Shown piece by piece: positions 32,990-41,384 of a stretch of 64,000 nucleotides of DNA. Each line of letters begins with the position of its first letter. Position 1 is the stretch's first letter. Both the position numbers and the translations under genes were made by a program. Under the pieces are notes generated by a model. That model did not search any database, was not told the origin of the DNA, and worked only from the letters and a program-made list of their open reading frames with translations. The stretch spans positions 62,001-126,000 of the forward strand of contig JACKKF010000005.1 of the NCBI GenBank assembly GCA_020637555.1, given 5' to 3'. Source of the stretch: Rhodobacter sp. GTDB taxonomy: Bacteria > Pseudomonadota > Alphaproteobacteria > Rhodobacterales > Rhodobacteraceae.

Positions 32990-33606
32990 AGGAAGGCCTC
33001 GTCAAAACCGGCGGGCAGGGCCGTGACCGCGGCCTTGTAGGGCGCCAGATCCAGGACCCGCGCTTCGGGCAGGCCCAGGTCGATATGCGTGGCCAGCAGC
33101 GCCGCCCCGCCCGTCGCCAGATGGGCGCGCACCACGGCGCCGAACAGCGCGACCGAATCCGCGTCCAGCGAAACCGTCGGCTCGTCCAGCACCCACAACC
33201 AGCGGCCCGTCACCAAAAGACGCGCCAGTCCCAACCGGCGTTTCTGTCCCGCCGACAGGTTCTGTGCCTGGCGCTCGGCCAGTTCGGTCAGGTTCATCGC
33301 CGCCATCGCCTCGGACACGCCGCCCTGCCCGTGGATCGCCGCCCAGAACCCCAGATTCTCGGTCACCGTCAGCGTGGATTTCAACCCGTCCGCATGGGCG
33401 GCATAGGCCATCTGCTCCGGCGGGCAGGAAATCTCGCCCGACAGCGCCGGTTGCAAACCCGCCAGCGTCCGCAACAGCGTGGTCTTGCCCGACCCGTTCG
33501 GCCCGCGCAGAACCAGCGCCTCGCCGCCGGTCACGGCAAAGCTGAGCCCCGCGATCAGGGGCACGCCTCCACGGGCACAGGCCAGATTGGTGACACGCAA
33601 TTCCAT
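32986..33606 (-). CDS. ccmA: haem ABC exporter ATP-binding protein CcmA
   Basis: 206 residues from ATG 33606 (MELRVTNLACARGGVPLIAG); a longer upstream frame is rejected because it enters the repeat region. Walker A RGPNGSGKTT, signature NLSAGQKRRLGLARLL, Walker B LWVLDEPTVSLD and H-loop THID are all present. It powers the CcmABCD complex and is the first gene of ccmABCDG-DUF1638. Confidence 0.95.
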   Translation of the reverse strand: MELRVTNLACARGGVPLIAGLSFAVTGGEALVLRGPNGSGKTTLLRTLAGLQPALSGEISCPPEQMAYAAHADGLKSTLTVTENLGFWAAIHGQGGVSEAMAAMNLTELAERQAQNLSAGQKRRLGLARLLVTGRWLWVLDEPTVSLDADSVALFGAVVRAHLATGGAALLATHIDLGLPEARVLDLAPYKAAVTALPAGFDEAFL

Positions 33607-33693
33607 CCCGCCCGTCCTAGCGAGTTTCCGGCGTCCCTGCAAAGGAAAGGCGCGCCCTGCTTCATCTTGCCTCAAAGCCCCCGCGGGACGGGG

Positions 33694-33800
33694 TGCGATC
33701 GGCCGCACCCCATCATCTTGTCGAAAAATACGCACGGGGATTTTCAAGGGGGGCGTGCCCCCTTGAAGCAGGGGGCGCGGGGCGGCAGCCCCCGCTGCCC
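33694..33800 (-). repeat. intergenic repeat copy A (terminator-like), between a GS-like gene and ccmA
   Basis: Read on the minus strand, from the GS-like stop: a GGGGGCTGCCGCCCC-type hairpin, then TTCAAGGGGG/CCCCCTTGAA (33743-33767), then AAAATCCCCGTGCGTATTTT and ACAAGATGAT. About 85 bases match the copy at 45312-45400 almost base for base. Both copies begin just after a stop codon in the same orientation. It probably acts as a terminator for the seven-gene operon. Confidence 0.75.
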
Positions 33801-33802
33801 GC

Positions 33803-35164
33803 TCACACGTTCATCAGCAGGTGCTCGCGCTCCCAGGGGCTGATGACCTGCTGGAATTCCTTGTATTCGTGCCGCTTGACCGAGGCATAGAGCGCCACGA
33901 ACTCAGGCCCCAGAACCTCGACCATCGCCTGATCCTCGACCAGCAGATCGATCGCGTCGCCCAGCGTCAGCGGCAGCTCGTCCTCGCCCATATAGGCGTT
34001 GATGCGGCATTCCGCGCGCGGCTCGCGGCGTTCCTTCAGGCCCAGATAGCCGCAGGCCAGGGACGCGGCGATGCCCAGATAGGGGTTGCAATCCATCCCC
34101 GCCAGCCGGTTCTCCACGCGCCGGGCCTCGGGGCCCGAGATCGGCACGCGCAGCCCGGTGGTGCGGTTGTCGCGGCCCCATTCCAGGTTGATCGGCGCGG
34201 CGAAGTCGGGGACATAGCGGCGATAGCTGTTCACATAGGGTGCCAGCAGGGCCACGGCGGCGGGCAGGTGGTTCTGCATCCCGGCGATGAAGTGCAGGAA
34301 GGCCGGCGTTTCGGTTCCGTCCGCGGCCGAGAAGATGTTCTTGCCTGTCTTCAGGTCCACAACCGAATGATGGATATGCATGGCCGAACCGGGCTCGCCC
34401 TCGATCGGTTTGGCCATGAAGGTCGCGAAACAGTCGTGGCGCAGCGCGGCCTCGCGGATCATCCGCTTGAAAAAGAAGATGTGATCCGCCAGATCGATCG
34501 GATCGCCATGCGCCAGGTTGATCTCGACCTGCCCGGCGCCACCCTCCTGCAGGATGCCGTCGATTTCCAGCCCCATCGCCTCGGCGAAATCATAGATGTC
34601 GTCGATCACCTTGCCGTATTCGTCGACCGCCGACATCGAATAGGCCTGTTTCGCCGCCGCCTTGCGCCCCGAGCGGCCCATGGGCGGCACGATCGGCAAG
34701 TTGGGGTCGGTGTTGCGCTCGACGAAATAGAACTCCATTTCCGGGGCGACCACGGGTTTCCAGCCCTCGGCGGCATAGAGATCCAGCACCCGGCGCAGCA
34801 CGTTGCGCGGTGCGGTCGGCACCCGCGTGCCCGCCTGGGTCATCGCGTCATGGATGATCTGCAGCGTGATGTCCGCGGTCCAGGGCGCGGCGGTCGCGGT
34901 CGAGAAATCCGGAACCAGGGTCATGTCCGGTTCCTTGTATTCGTCGGCCCCGCCCGGCGCATCGGCCCATTCGCCGGTGATGGTCTGCAGAAAGATCGAG
35001 GTCGGCAGATAGAAATGCGTCTGCTTGTCGAATTTGAAGGCGGGCATGGCCTTGCCCCGGGCAACGCCGGCGATGTCGGGCAGGATGCACTCGATTTCGT
35101 CCAGCCGGCGCCCGGCCAGGAAATCGCGCGCCGCTTCGGGGATCTTGGAGGTCCAGGTGCTCAT
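33803..35164 (-). CDS. glutamine synthetase-like gamma-glutamyl ligase (PuuA/GlnA3-like), first copy
   Basis: 453 residues. Full GS fold: DIAGVARGKAMPAFKFDKQT, APEMEFYFVERNTDPN, EGGAGQVEINLAHGDPIDLAD, GSAMHIHHSVVDLKTGKNIF, VNSYRRYVPDFAAPINLEWG, NRLAGMDCNPYLGIAASLA. It is the class that ligates glutamate to amines or amino acids (as PuuA does to putrescine) rather than making glutamine; the true GlnA is at 8156. Last gene of a seven-gene operon with an amino-acid ABC importer, an amidotransferase and a second GS-like gene. Confidence 0.85.
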   Translation of the reverse strand: MSTWTSKIPEAARDFLAGRRLDEIECILPDIAGVARGKAMPAFKFDKQTHFYLPTSIFLQTITGEWADAPGGADEYKEPDMTLVPDFSTATAAPWTADITLQIIHDAMTQAGTRVPTAPRNVLRRVLDLYAAEGWKPVVAPEMEFYFVERNTDPNLPIVPPMGRSGRKAAAKQAYSMSAVDEYGKVIDDIYDFAEAMGLEIDGILQEGGAGQVEINLAHGDPIDLADHIFFFKRMIREAALRHDCFATFMAKPIEGEPGSAMHIHHSVVDLKTGKNIFSAADGTETPAFLHFIAGMQNHLPAAVALLAPYVNSYRRYVPDFAAPINLEWGRDNRTTGLRVPISGPEARRVENRLAGMDCNPYLGIAASLACGYLGLKERREPRAECRINAYMGEDELPLTLGDAIDLLVEDQAMVEVLGPEFVALYASVKRHEYKEFQQVISPWEREHLLMNV

Positions 35165-35171
35165 GGCAGGA

Positions 35172-35876
35172 TCATTTCACGGGTTGGGCCGCGGTCTCGT
35201 GCGCAGCCAGGAAAAATTGCGCGATCCGGTCCGCGACGGGTGCGCTGTCCAGGGGGGCCTTGCCCAGCCGCGCGGCGGCATCGTCCAGCACGGCATCCGG
35301 CACCACGCCCCGGCCGCGCTTGTCGATCAGGCCGGCGGTAAAGGCGTCGTCGAATTCGGGGTGCGCCTGCACCGACAGACCCGTGCGCCCATAGGCCAGC
35401 CCGGCATAGCGGCAGAACGGCGAGGACGCGATGGCCTCGGCGCCCGGCGGGGCCTGCGTGACCTGGTCCTGATGCCAGGCGTTCAGCCTGAGGGTCCGGC
35501 CGCCAAAGTCATAGTCTGTCGGGCCGGTGGACCAGCCGCCGGCGAATTTCTCGACCGTGCCGCCCAGCGCCTGGGCCATGATCTGATGGCCGAAACAGAT
35601 ACCCGCGACGGGCACGCCCTGGGCAAAGGCGTCGCGGATGAACTGTTCCAGCGGCGCGATGAAGGGGTGATCCTCGTATACGCCGAACTTCGAGCCGGTG
35701 ATCAGCCAGCCGTCGCAATCGCGGACGGATGCGGGAAAGGCCATGTCCATCACCCGCCAGCGGGCAAAGGTGAACCCGTGCCCGGCCAGCAGGGCCTCGA
35801 ACATGTCCGGATAGTCGCCGTGTCGTTCGCGCAGGCTCTCATGCGCTTCGCCGGTTTGCAGAATGCCGATCTTCAT
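35172..35876 (-). CDS. class I glutamine amidotransferase-like hydrolase (PuuD/GuaA-type)
   Basis: 234 residues. The triad of a class I amidotransferase is present: nucleophile Cys94 in AGICFGHQIM, His172 and Glu174 in QAHPEFDD. With no synthase domain attached, it is likely a hydrolase of a gamma-glutamyl bond, as PuuD is for gamma-glutamyl-GABA, rather than a purine enzyme. It lies between two GS-like genes, 7 bases from each, within the operon, matching a ligate-then-hydrolyse cycle. Confidence 0.82.
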   Translation of the reverse strand: MKIGILQTGEAHESLRERHGDYPDMFEALLAGHGFTFARWRVMDMAFPASVRDCDGWLITGSKFGVYEDHPFIAPLEQFIRDAFAQGVPVAGICFGHQIMAQALGGTVEKFAGGWSTGPTDYDFGGRTLRLNAWHQDQVTQAPPGAEAIASSPFCRYAGLAYGRTGLSVQAHPEFDDAFTAGLIDKRGRGVVPDAVLDDAAARLGKAPLDSAPVADRIAQFFLAAHETAAQPVK

Positions 35877-35883
35877 GCGGTCC

Positions 35884-37218
35884 TCAGACGGTATCGAGAT
35901 ACAGGTGCAAGACTTCGTCGGGCGTCATCTCGGCCATGTAACGGATCTCCTGGCGCTTGGTGCGCAACAGGTTCTCGATCAGTTGCGGGTCAAAGATGCG
36001 GGCCATCTCGGCGCTGCCCTCGAAGGCGTCCATCGCATCTTGCCACGTTGTCGGCATTTGCGGAAGGTCCAGCTCATAGGCGTTGCCGGTGATCGGCGGG
36101 GGCGGGGTGAGCGCGTCCTCGATCCCGGTCAGCGCCGCGCCGAGAACACCCGCCATCATCAGATAGGGGTTGATGTCGCCGCCCGCGACCCGGTGTTCGA
36201 TGCGCCGCGCGCGCCGGCTGCCCGAGGGGATGCGGACCGCCGCGGTGCGGTTCTCATAGGCCCAGGCGATGCCGGTGGGGGCGTGCGCATCGGGCACCAG
36301 CCGGTCATAGCTGTTGTAATGGGGGGCCAGCAGCAGCGTCGTGCCGGCCATCGCGCGCAGACAGCCGGCCACCGCCTGTTTCAGCAGCGGCGACCCCATC
36401 TGCGAGCCATCGTCGAACAGGTTGATCCCGTCGGCGTCGGTGACCGAAAAATGCATGTGCATTCCGTTGCCCGGCCAGTCCTCGTAGGGTTTGGCCATGA
36501 AACTGGCGGCAAAACCGTGCTTTCGGGCCAGGCCCCGGACCAGCATCTTGAACAGCCAGGTGTCGTCGGCGATCTTCAGCACGTCTTCCGAGTGCAGCAG
36601 GTTCACCTCGAACTGGCCGGGGCCGGCCTCGGAAATGGCGGTGTCGGCGTCGATGTCCATCGCCTCGCAGGCGTCATAGAGATCGGTGAAGAACCGGTCG
36701 AAGGCATCCAGCGCGCGCAAGGCCAGCGTGTCGGCGCCGGGCCGCCGCTTGCCGGATCGGGGGGACGGCGGCACGCGCAGCTCGCGCCCGGAATCGTCGA
36801 TCAGGTAGAACTCCAGCTCGGTCGCACAGACCGGGCGCATTCCGCGGTCGTGAAACCGGCGCACCACGGCGGCCAGCGCGTGCCGCGGGTCGCCGGCATA
36901 GGGCGTGCCGTCCTCGTGGAACATCCAGATCGGCAGCAGCGCGGTCGGCGCTTCCAGCCAGGGCATCGGCAGGAACCCGCGTTCGGTGGGTTTCAGCACG
37001 CCATCGGCATCGCCGGATTCGAACACCAGCGGGCTGTCTTCGATATCCTCGCCCCAGATGTCGAGGTTCATCACCGAAAAGGGAAAGCGCGTGCCTTCGC
37101 GCACCAGCTTGTCGGCAAAGCGCGACGGGATGCGTTTGCCGCGGGCCTGGCCGTTCAGATCGGCAGCGGCGACTCGGATGGTTCGGACGTTCGGGTGATG
37201 GCGGAGCCAATCACGCAT
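35884..37218 (-). CDS. glutamine synthetase-like gamma-glutamyl ligase, second copy
   Basis: 444 residues with the same GS-like layout: VAAADLNGQARGKRIPS, CATELEFYLIDDSGRELRVP, SEAGPGQFEVNLLHSEDVLK, GNGMHMHFSVTDADGINLFD, YNSYDRLVPDAHAPTGIAWA, HRVAGGDINPYLMMAGVLG. It differs clearly from the copy at 33803, so the two probably act on different amine or amino-acid substrates. Starts 4 bases after the permease stop. Confidence 0.85.
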   Translation of the reverse strand: MRDWLRHHPNVRTIRVAAADLNGQARGKRIPSRFADKLVREGTRFPFSVMNLDIWGEDIEDSPLVFESGDADGVLKPTERGFLPMPWLEAPTALLPIWMFHEDGTPYAGDPRHALAAVVRRFHDRGMRPVCATELEFYLIDDSGRELRVPPSPRSGKRRPGADTLALRALDAFDRFFTDLYDACEAMDIDADTAISEAGPGQFEVNLLHSEDVLKIADDTWLFKMLVRGLARKHGFAASFMAKPYEDWPGNGMHMHFSVTDADGINLFDDGSQMGSPLLKQAVAGCLRAMAGTTLLLAPHYNSYDRLVPDAHAPTGIAWAYENRTAAVRIPSGSRRARRIEHRVAGGDINPYLMMAGVLGAALTGIEDALTPPPPITGNAYELDLPQMPTTWQDAMDAFEGSAEMARIFDPQLIENLLRTKRQEIRYMAEMTPDEVLHLYLDTV

Positions 37219-37221
37219 GGA

Positions 37222-38061
37222 TCACCTGATGTATTGCGGTCTGAACCGGAACCGGGCCCGCGCCGCCCTGGGAAGATGTCGGTTCAGCCGACGGTTGACG
37301 ATGCCGAACAGACCGATCACCGCCAGCGTCATCGCCACGTAGTAGAGCCCGACCAGCGGGTAGGCGATGAAGGGGTTGAAGGTCTGCGCGGCGAAATATT
37401 GCGCGTAATACAGGGCATCGCCCATCTGCTGCCAGGCCGGAAAGGCCGAGAAGAACACCAGCGTGGTCGCGTGCAGCAGGAAGATCGCCTCGTTGGTGTA
37501 GCTGGGCCAGGCAAGGCGCAGCATGGTGGGCCAGGTGATGCGGCGGAACTTGCGCCAGCCGGTCAGGCCATAGGCATCGGCGGCCTCGGTGTCCCCCTTC
37601 GGGATCGAGGTGAGCGCGCCGAAGAAGATCTCGGCGGTATAGGCCGAGGTGTTGAGAAACAGCACGAACAGCGCGCCCGCCCAGGCCCGCGTCATCCATT
37701 GCGTGGGAAGGGTGATGTCGCCCAGGCTGATGCCGGCCCGGGGCAGAAGCACCAGGGCCTCGTAGACAAAGAAGAACTGCACGAACAGGGGCGAGCCCCG
37801 AAACAGGAAGATGAAGGCCCGCGCCGGGCGGTTCAGCCAGGCCCGGGGGCTGGCCTTGCCCAGGGCGACGGCGGTGGCCAGGAAAAACCCGAGTGCCAGC
37901 GCCAGAATGGCGAAATAGATGTTCCAGATCAGGCCCGAGGCGATCAGAAAGACCTGGTCGCACAGCGTGATGTCCAGCCCCGACGGCAGCAGACGCGCAC
38001 CGAACTCGCGCCCCAGAGAGCGCAGGATCAGGGTCTCGAAGCTTTGCGCGCAGGTGTTCAT
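37222..38061 (-). CDS. polar amino-acid ABC transporter permease (HisM/ArtM type)
   Basis: 279 residues with five or six helices and the EAA-like loop AADAYGLTGWRKFRRITWPT in the ATPase-contact position. It overlaps the preceding permease gene by four bases. With the second permease, binding protein and ATPase it forms a type I importer of the polar amino-acid uptake family. Confidence 0.9.
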   Translation of the reverse strand: MNTCAQSFETLILRSLGREFGARLLPSGLDITLCDQVFLIASGLIWNIYFAILALALGFFLATAVALGKASPRAWLNRPARAFIFLFRGSPLFVQFFFVYEALVLLPRAGISLGDITLPTQWMTRAWAGALFVLFLNTSAYTAEIFFGALTSIPKGDTEAADAYGLTGWRKFRRITWPTMLRLAWPSYTNEAIFLLHATTLVFFSAFPAWQQMGDALYYAQYFAAQTFNPFIAYPLVGLYYVAMTLAVIGLFGIVNRRLNRHLPRAARARFRFRPQYIR

Positions 38062-38939
38062 GCGGCGGCCTTTCGCAGGGCCTCGCCGCCCGATGTGGCC
38101 TGCCCGTGATTCAGCCGGATCATCAGGCGGTCAAAGACCTTCTGGCTGATCCAGGTCAGCAGCAGGTAGAAGACCAGCACGCCCAGGAAATACCAGACCC
38201 GCCAGTCGGGGTGGGTATAGGCATAGTGCCCGGTCTTCTGCCCGCCCAGTTCACGGGCCCAGAACACCACGTCCTGAATGCCCAGAAGGAACAGAAGCGG
38301 TGTCGCCTTTGTCAGGATCATCCACAGGTTAGACAGGCCCGGCAGCGCATAGACCCACATCTGCGGCAAGAGGATGCGCCGGAACGTCTGCGCGCGTGTC
38401 ATGCCATAGGCCTCGCCGGTTTCCAGCTGTGCGCGCGGAACGGCGGCCATCGCCCCGTTGAGCGTGTTCGCGGCAAAGGCGCCGAACACCAGCGCAAAGG
38501 CAAACAGCGCCAGCGAGAAGCCCCAGACATCGTGCATCCAGGCGGGATCGGTGGCCAGCGGCATCTTGGCCGCCGGGCACACGATGAAGTCGTTGCCCTG
38601 CCGCACCGGATCGGGCCAGTTCGGGCACAGAACCCGGTGGCGGGCGTATTCGACCCCCTGGTCGATCGCCAGGGGCACGAACAGGAAGAAGATGATGTCG
38701 GGCACGCCGCGCACCATCGACACATAGCCGAGGCCGATCACCCGCACGATGCGCGCCTGGGCCCGCACCGCCATGGCGCCCAGAAACCCCATTCCCAGCG
38801 CCAGCGGCGCGGCCAGCGCCAGCAGCAGCAGCACGACCAGCACCGACCGATACAGGGCCATGTGCGAACCCGTGGTCAGGTAGCAGGCCATCCATTGCCA
38901 GTCCGGCAGCGAGGAAGGGTCCGAGCAGAAGGAAAACAT
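38058..38939 (-). CDS. polar amino-acid ABC transporter permease (HisQ/ArtQ type)
   Basis: 293 residues. Helices include MALYRSVLVVLLLLALAAPL, and the EAA loop is TGEAYGMTRAQTFRRILLPQ. A large periplasmic-looking insert (DQGVEYARHRVLCPNWPDPV to CPAAKMPLATDPAW) with two Cys residues is longer than usual and could pair as a disulfide. It forms a heterodimer with the overlapping permease at 37222. Confidence 0.9.
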   Translation of the reverse strand: MFSFCSDPSSLPDWQWMACYLTTGSHMALYRSVLVVLLLLALAAPLALGMGFLGAMAVRAQARIVRVIGLGYVSMVRGVPDIIFFLFVPLAIDQGVEYARHRVLCPNWPDPVRQGNDFIVCPAAKMPLATDPAWMHDVWGFSLALFAFALVFGAFAANTLNGAMAAVPRAQLETGEAYGMTRAQTFRRILLPQMWVYALPGLSNLWMILTKATPLLFLLGIQDVVFWARELGGQKTGHYAYTHPDWRVWYFLGVLVFYLLLTWISQKVFDRLMIRLNHGQATSGGEALRKAAA

Positions 38940-38996
38940 GGGTCACCCGCCTTGTCCCGGTCCCTGGGGCAGGGGCCGGGACGGGCTTTGTTCAGG

Positions 38997-39731
38997 TCAT
39001 TCGAAGACCGGCACCGCCTCGCCGAACCACTGACGCAGCAGGGCGTTGAGAGAGCCGTCGGCCTTCATCGATTCGATCGCGGCGTTGAAGGTCGCCCGCA
39101 ATTCGGTGTCCGACTGCCGCAGACCGATCGAGATGCCCGCACCGGCGGTCGGCACGGTCGCCAGAAATTCAAGCTCGCCGTTCGATTCCGATACATAGGT
39201 GACAAGGAAGTCGTGGTCGGCCAGCACCGCGTCGGCGGTGCCGTTGCGGACGGCCGCGATGGTTTCGTCGGCGGTCGGGAATTCGATCAGCGTGGCCGAG
39301 GTTTCCGCGACCATGCTTGCCTGGACCGTGTTCGATTGCGCGGCGATCACGCCGGATTCCATGACCGACGGATCGGTGCCGGCCAGCGCCATGTAGCCTG
39401 ACGGGTCCGGCAGCTTGTAGGGGTCGCTGAACGCGATGACCTCGGCCCGGGCGGGGGTGGCGTTCATGCCGGCCATGATCGTGTCATAGTTACCCGCGAC
39501 CAGGTTGGGGATGATGGAATCCCAATCGTTCTGCACCCATTCGCAGGTCAGGTTCGCGCGGGCACAGAGCGCATTGCCCAGGTCGATCTCGAAGCCGACC
39601 AGTTCGTTGCTTTCGTTCAGATAGTTATAGGGAGGGTAGGCGCCCTCGGTGCCCATGCGGATCACCTGCTGCGCCAGCGCGCCCGATGCCGTCAACGCCA
39701 CAAAGGCGGCGGTCAGTGCGAGTTTCTTCAT
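38997..39731 (-). CDS. periplasmic amino-acid-type substrate-binding protein
   Basis: 244 residues with a signal peptide (MKKLALTAAFVALTASGALA, cleavage before QQ). The SBP_bac_3 fold is evident: IRMGTEGAYPPYNYLNESNE, LVGFEIDLGNALCARANLTC, DSIIPNLVAGNYDTIMAGMN, RAEVIAFSDPY. Ligand-contact residues in GFEIDLGN are typical for amino-acid or amine binders. The ligand is probably that of the downstream gamma-glutamyl ligases. Confidence 0.92.
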   Translation of the reverse strand: MKKLALTAAFVALTASGALAQQVIRMGTEGAYPPYNYLNESNELVGFEIDLGNALCARANLTCEWVQNDWDSIIPNLVAGNYDTIMAGMNATPARAEVIAFSDPYKLPDPSGYMALAGTDPSVMESGVIAAQSNTVQASMVAETSATLIEFPTADETIAAVRNGTADAVLADHDFLVTYVSESNGELEFLATVPTAGAGISIGLRQSDTELRATFNAAIESMKADGSLNALLRQWFGEAVPVFE

Positions 39732-39770
39732 TGGTCTTACCTCGAGTTGGACTTGGGGCCGGTTTTTGCC

Positions 39771-40580
39771 TCAGGCCGGTTGCGTGGCGCTGAGGAATTG
39801 CTTCAGGCGCGCGGATTTCGGCGCGCCGAACAGGGTGTCGGGGGGGCCTTCCTCCTCGATCAGGCCCTGGTGCAGGAAGATGACGTGATCGGACACGTCC
39901 GCCGCAAGCCGCATGTCATGGGTGACGATCAGCATCGTGCGCCCTTCGTCGGCCAGCGCCTTGATGACGCGGACGACCTCCTGTTCCAGTTCCGGGTCCA
40001 GCGCCGAGGTCGGCTCGTCGAACAGCAGGGCGCGAGGCTCCATGCACAGCGCGCGGGCAATGGCGGCACGTTGCTGTTGGCCACCGGACATCTGCGCGGG
40101 GTAGACATCGCATTTGTCGCCGATGCCCACCTTGTCCAGCAGCGCGCGCGCGCGGCTTTCGACCTGGGCGCGATCCTGTTTCAGCACGGTGACGGGGGCC
40201 TCCATGACGTTTTGAAGCACCGTCATGTGCGACCAAAGGTTGAAGTTCTGGAACACCATCGACAGGTTCGTGCGGATGCGGGCGACCTGGGCGCGGTCGG
40301 CCGGGTGCCGGGCCATCCCCTCGCCACGCCAGCGCACGCTTTCGCCTTCGAACAGGATGTCGCCCTGCTGGCTGTCCTCCAGCAGGTTGCAGCAGCGCAG
40401 CAAGGTCGACTTGCCCGAGCCTGACGACCCGATGAGCGAGATGACCTGCCCGGGCCGCGCCCGCACATCGACACCTTTGAGCACCTCGAGCGTGCCGTAA
40501 GCCTTGTGCAGGCCGCGGATCTCGATGACGGGCACGGTCGGGTCGGCGGCGCGGGAAGGCGAGGCGGCTGTCAAGGGCAC
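39771..40580 (-). CDS. polar amino-acid ABC transporter ATP-binding protein
   Basis: 269 residues, start taken as GTG 40580 (weak ribosome site; the true start may lie a little downstream). Walker A GSSGSGKST (51-59), Q-loop MVFQNFNLW, signature MSGGQQQRAAIARAL, Walker B LLFDEPTSALDPE and H-loop VTHDMRL identify the HisP/GlnQ group. It is the first gene of the operon, which then encodes binding protein, two permeases, GS-like, amidotransferase and GS-like proteins with minimal gaps. Confidence 0.92.
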   Translation of the reverse strand: MPLTAASPSRAADPTVPVIEIRGLHKAYGTLEVLKGVDVRARPGQVISLIGSSGSGKSTLLRCCNLLEDSQQGDILFEGESVRWRGEGMARHPADRAQVARIRTNLSMVFQNFNLWSHMTVLQNVMEAPVTVLKQDRAQVESRARALLDKVGIGDKCDVYPAQMSGGQQQRAAIARALCMEPRALLFDEPTSALDPELEQEVVRVIKALADEGRTMLIVTHDMRLAADVSDHVIFLHQGLIEEEGPPDTLFGAPKSARLKQFLSATQPA

Positions 40581-40655
40581 TCCGTCATGATTTGATCATA
40601 TTCAGTTACTAGGGCGCATTTCCGCATGGAATGCAACGGCGGAATCGCCTGTCTG

Positions 40656-41327
40656 TCAATGTCGCCGCGATCGATTGCGGTGACGGTGAAACAGGGTCGG
40701 GGTCACGACGCGGCCCAGAATGACGCCGGTCACGAATCCGCCCAGATGGGCCTCCCATGCCAGCATGCCGCCGGCCATCAGCCAGAGGACCACATTCATC
40801 ACGACCAGCCCGGCCGTCAGTTTCAGCGGCTCGGTCAGCGCGGCGCCGACCGCACGGCGGCGTTGCACGTCCCAGTAGATCGTGGTTCCGAACAACCCGA
40901 ACACCGCACCCGAGGCCCCCAGCATCGGTGCCTGACCGCCGTTGAGCAGCGCAAACCCGGCCGCGCCGCCGACCGCGCTGAGCGCAAGGATCAGCAGGAA
41001 CCCGGCCTGCCCCAGGCGGATCACCGTCTCGCGGCCCAGATGCAGCATGATGAGCATGTTGAACAGCATGTGCAGAAAACCGCCATGCAGCACCGCATAG
41101 GTCAGGAACATGCTGGCGCGCTGGCCGGGAAAGACCGCACCCCAATGGCCGGTCAAAAGTTGCGGCCAGAACGCCCCGTAGATGATGGCCGTGCGCCGGA
41201 TGTCGGTGTAACCGGCCAGGTCCGCCAGCGTGAAGACGATCTCGAGCCCGGCGCAAAGCCCGGCGACGGCCAGAACCACCGGCGCGGGGCGGCCAGAGAG
41301 AGGCGAGGAGCGAAGCGTGCTGTTCAT
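40656..41327 (-). CDS. rhomboid family intramembrane serine protease
   Basis: 223 residues, about six helices. The catalytic Ser is in MLGASGAVFG (Ser139), the His in WEAHLGGFVTG (His194) and the oxyanion His/Asn in GGFLHMLFNMLIMLHLG. Rhomboids cut transmembrane segments of membrane proteins. It stands alone between the ABC operon and the sugar transferase gene. A longer overlapping frame beginning further upstream is rejected. Confidence 0.92.
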   Translation of the reverse strand: MNSTLRSSPLSGRPAPVVLAVAGLCAGLEIVFTLADLAGYTDIRRTAIIYGAFWPQLLTGHWGAVFPGQRASMFLTYAVLHGGFLHMLFNMLIMLHLGRETVIRLGQAGFLLILALSAVGGAAGFALLNGGQAPMLGASGAVFGLFGTTIYWDVQRRRAVGAALTEPLKLTAGLVVMNVVLWLMAGGMLAWEAHLGGFVTGVILGRVVTPTLFHRHRNRSRRH

Positions 41328-41384
41328 GGAACAGGGATGGCAGCGCCACCCCGCGGATGCAAGGGGTGACGCGGGGACGGGCGG

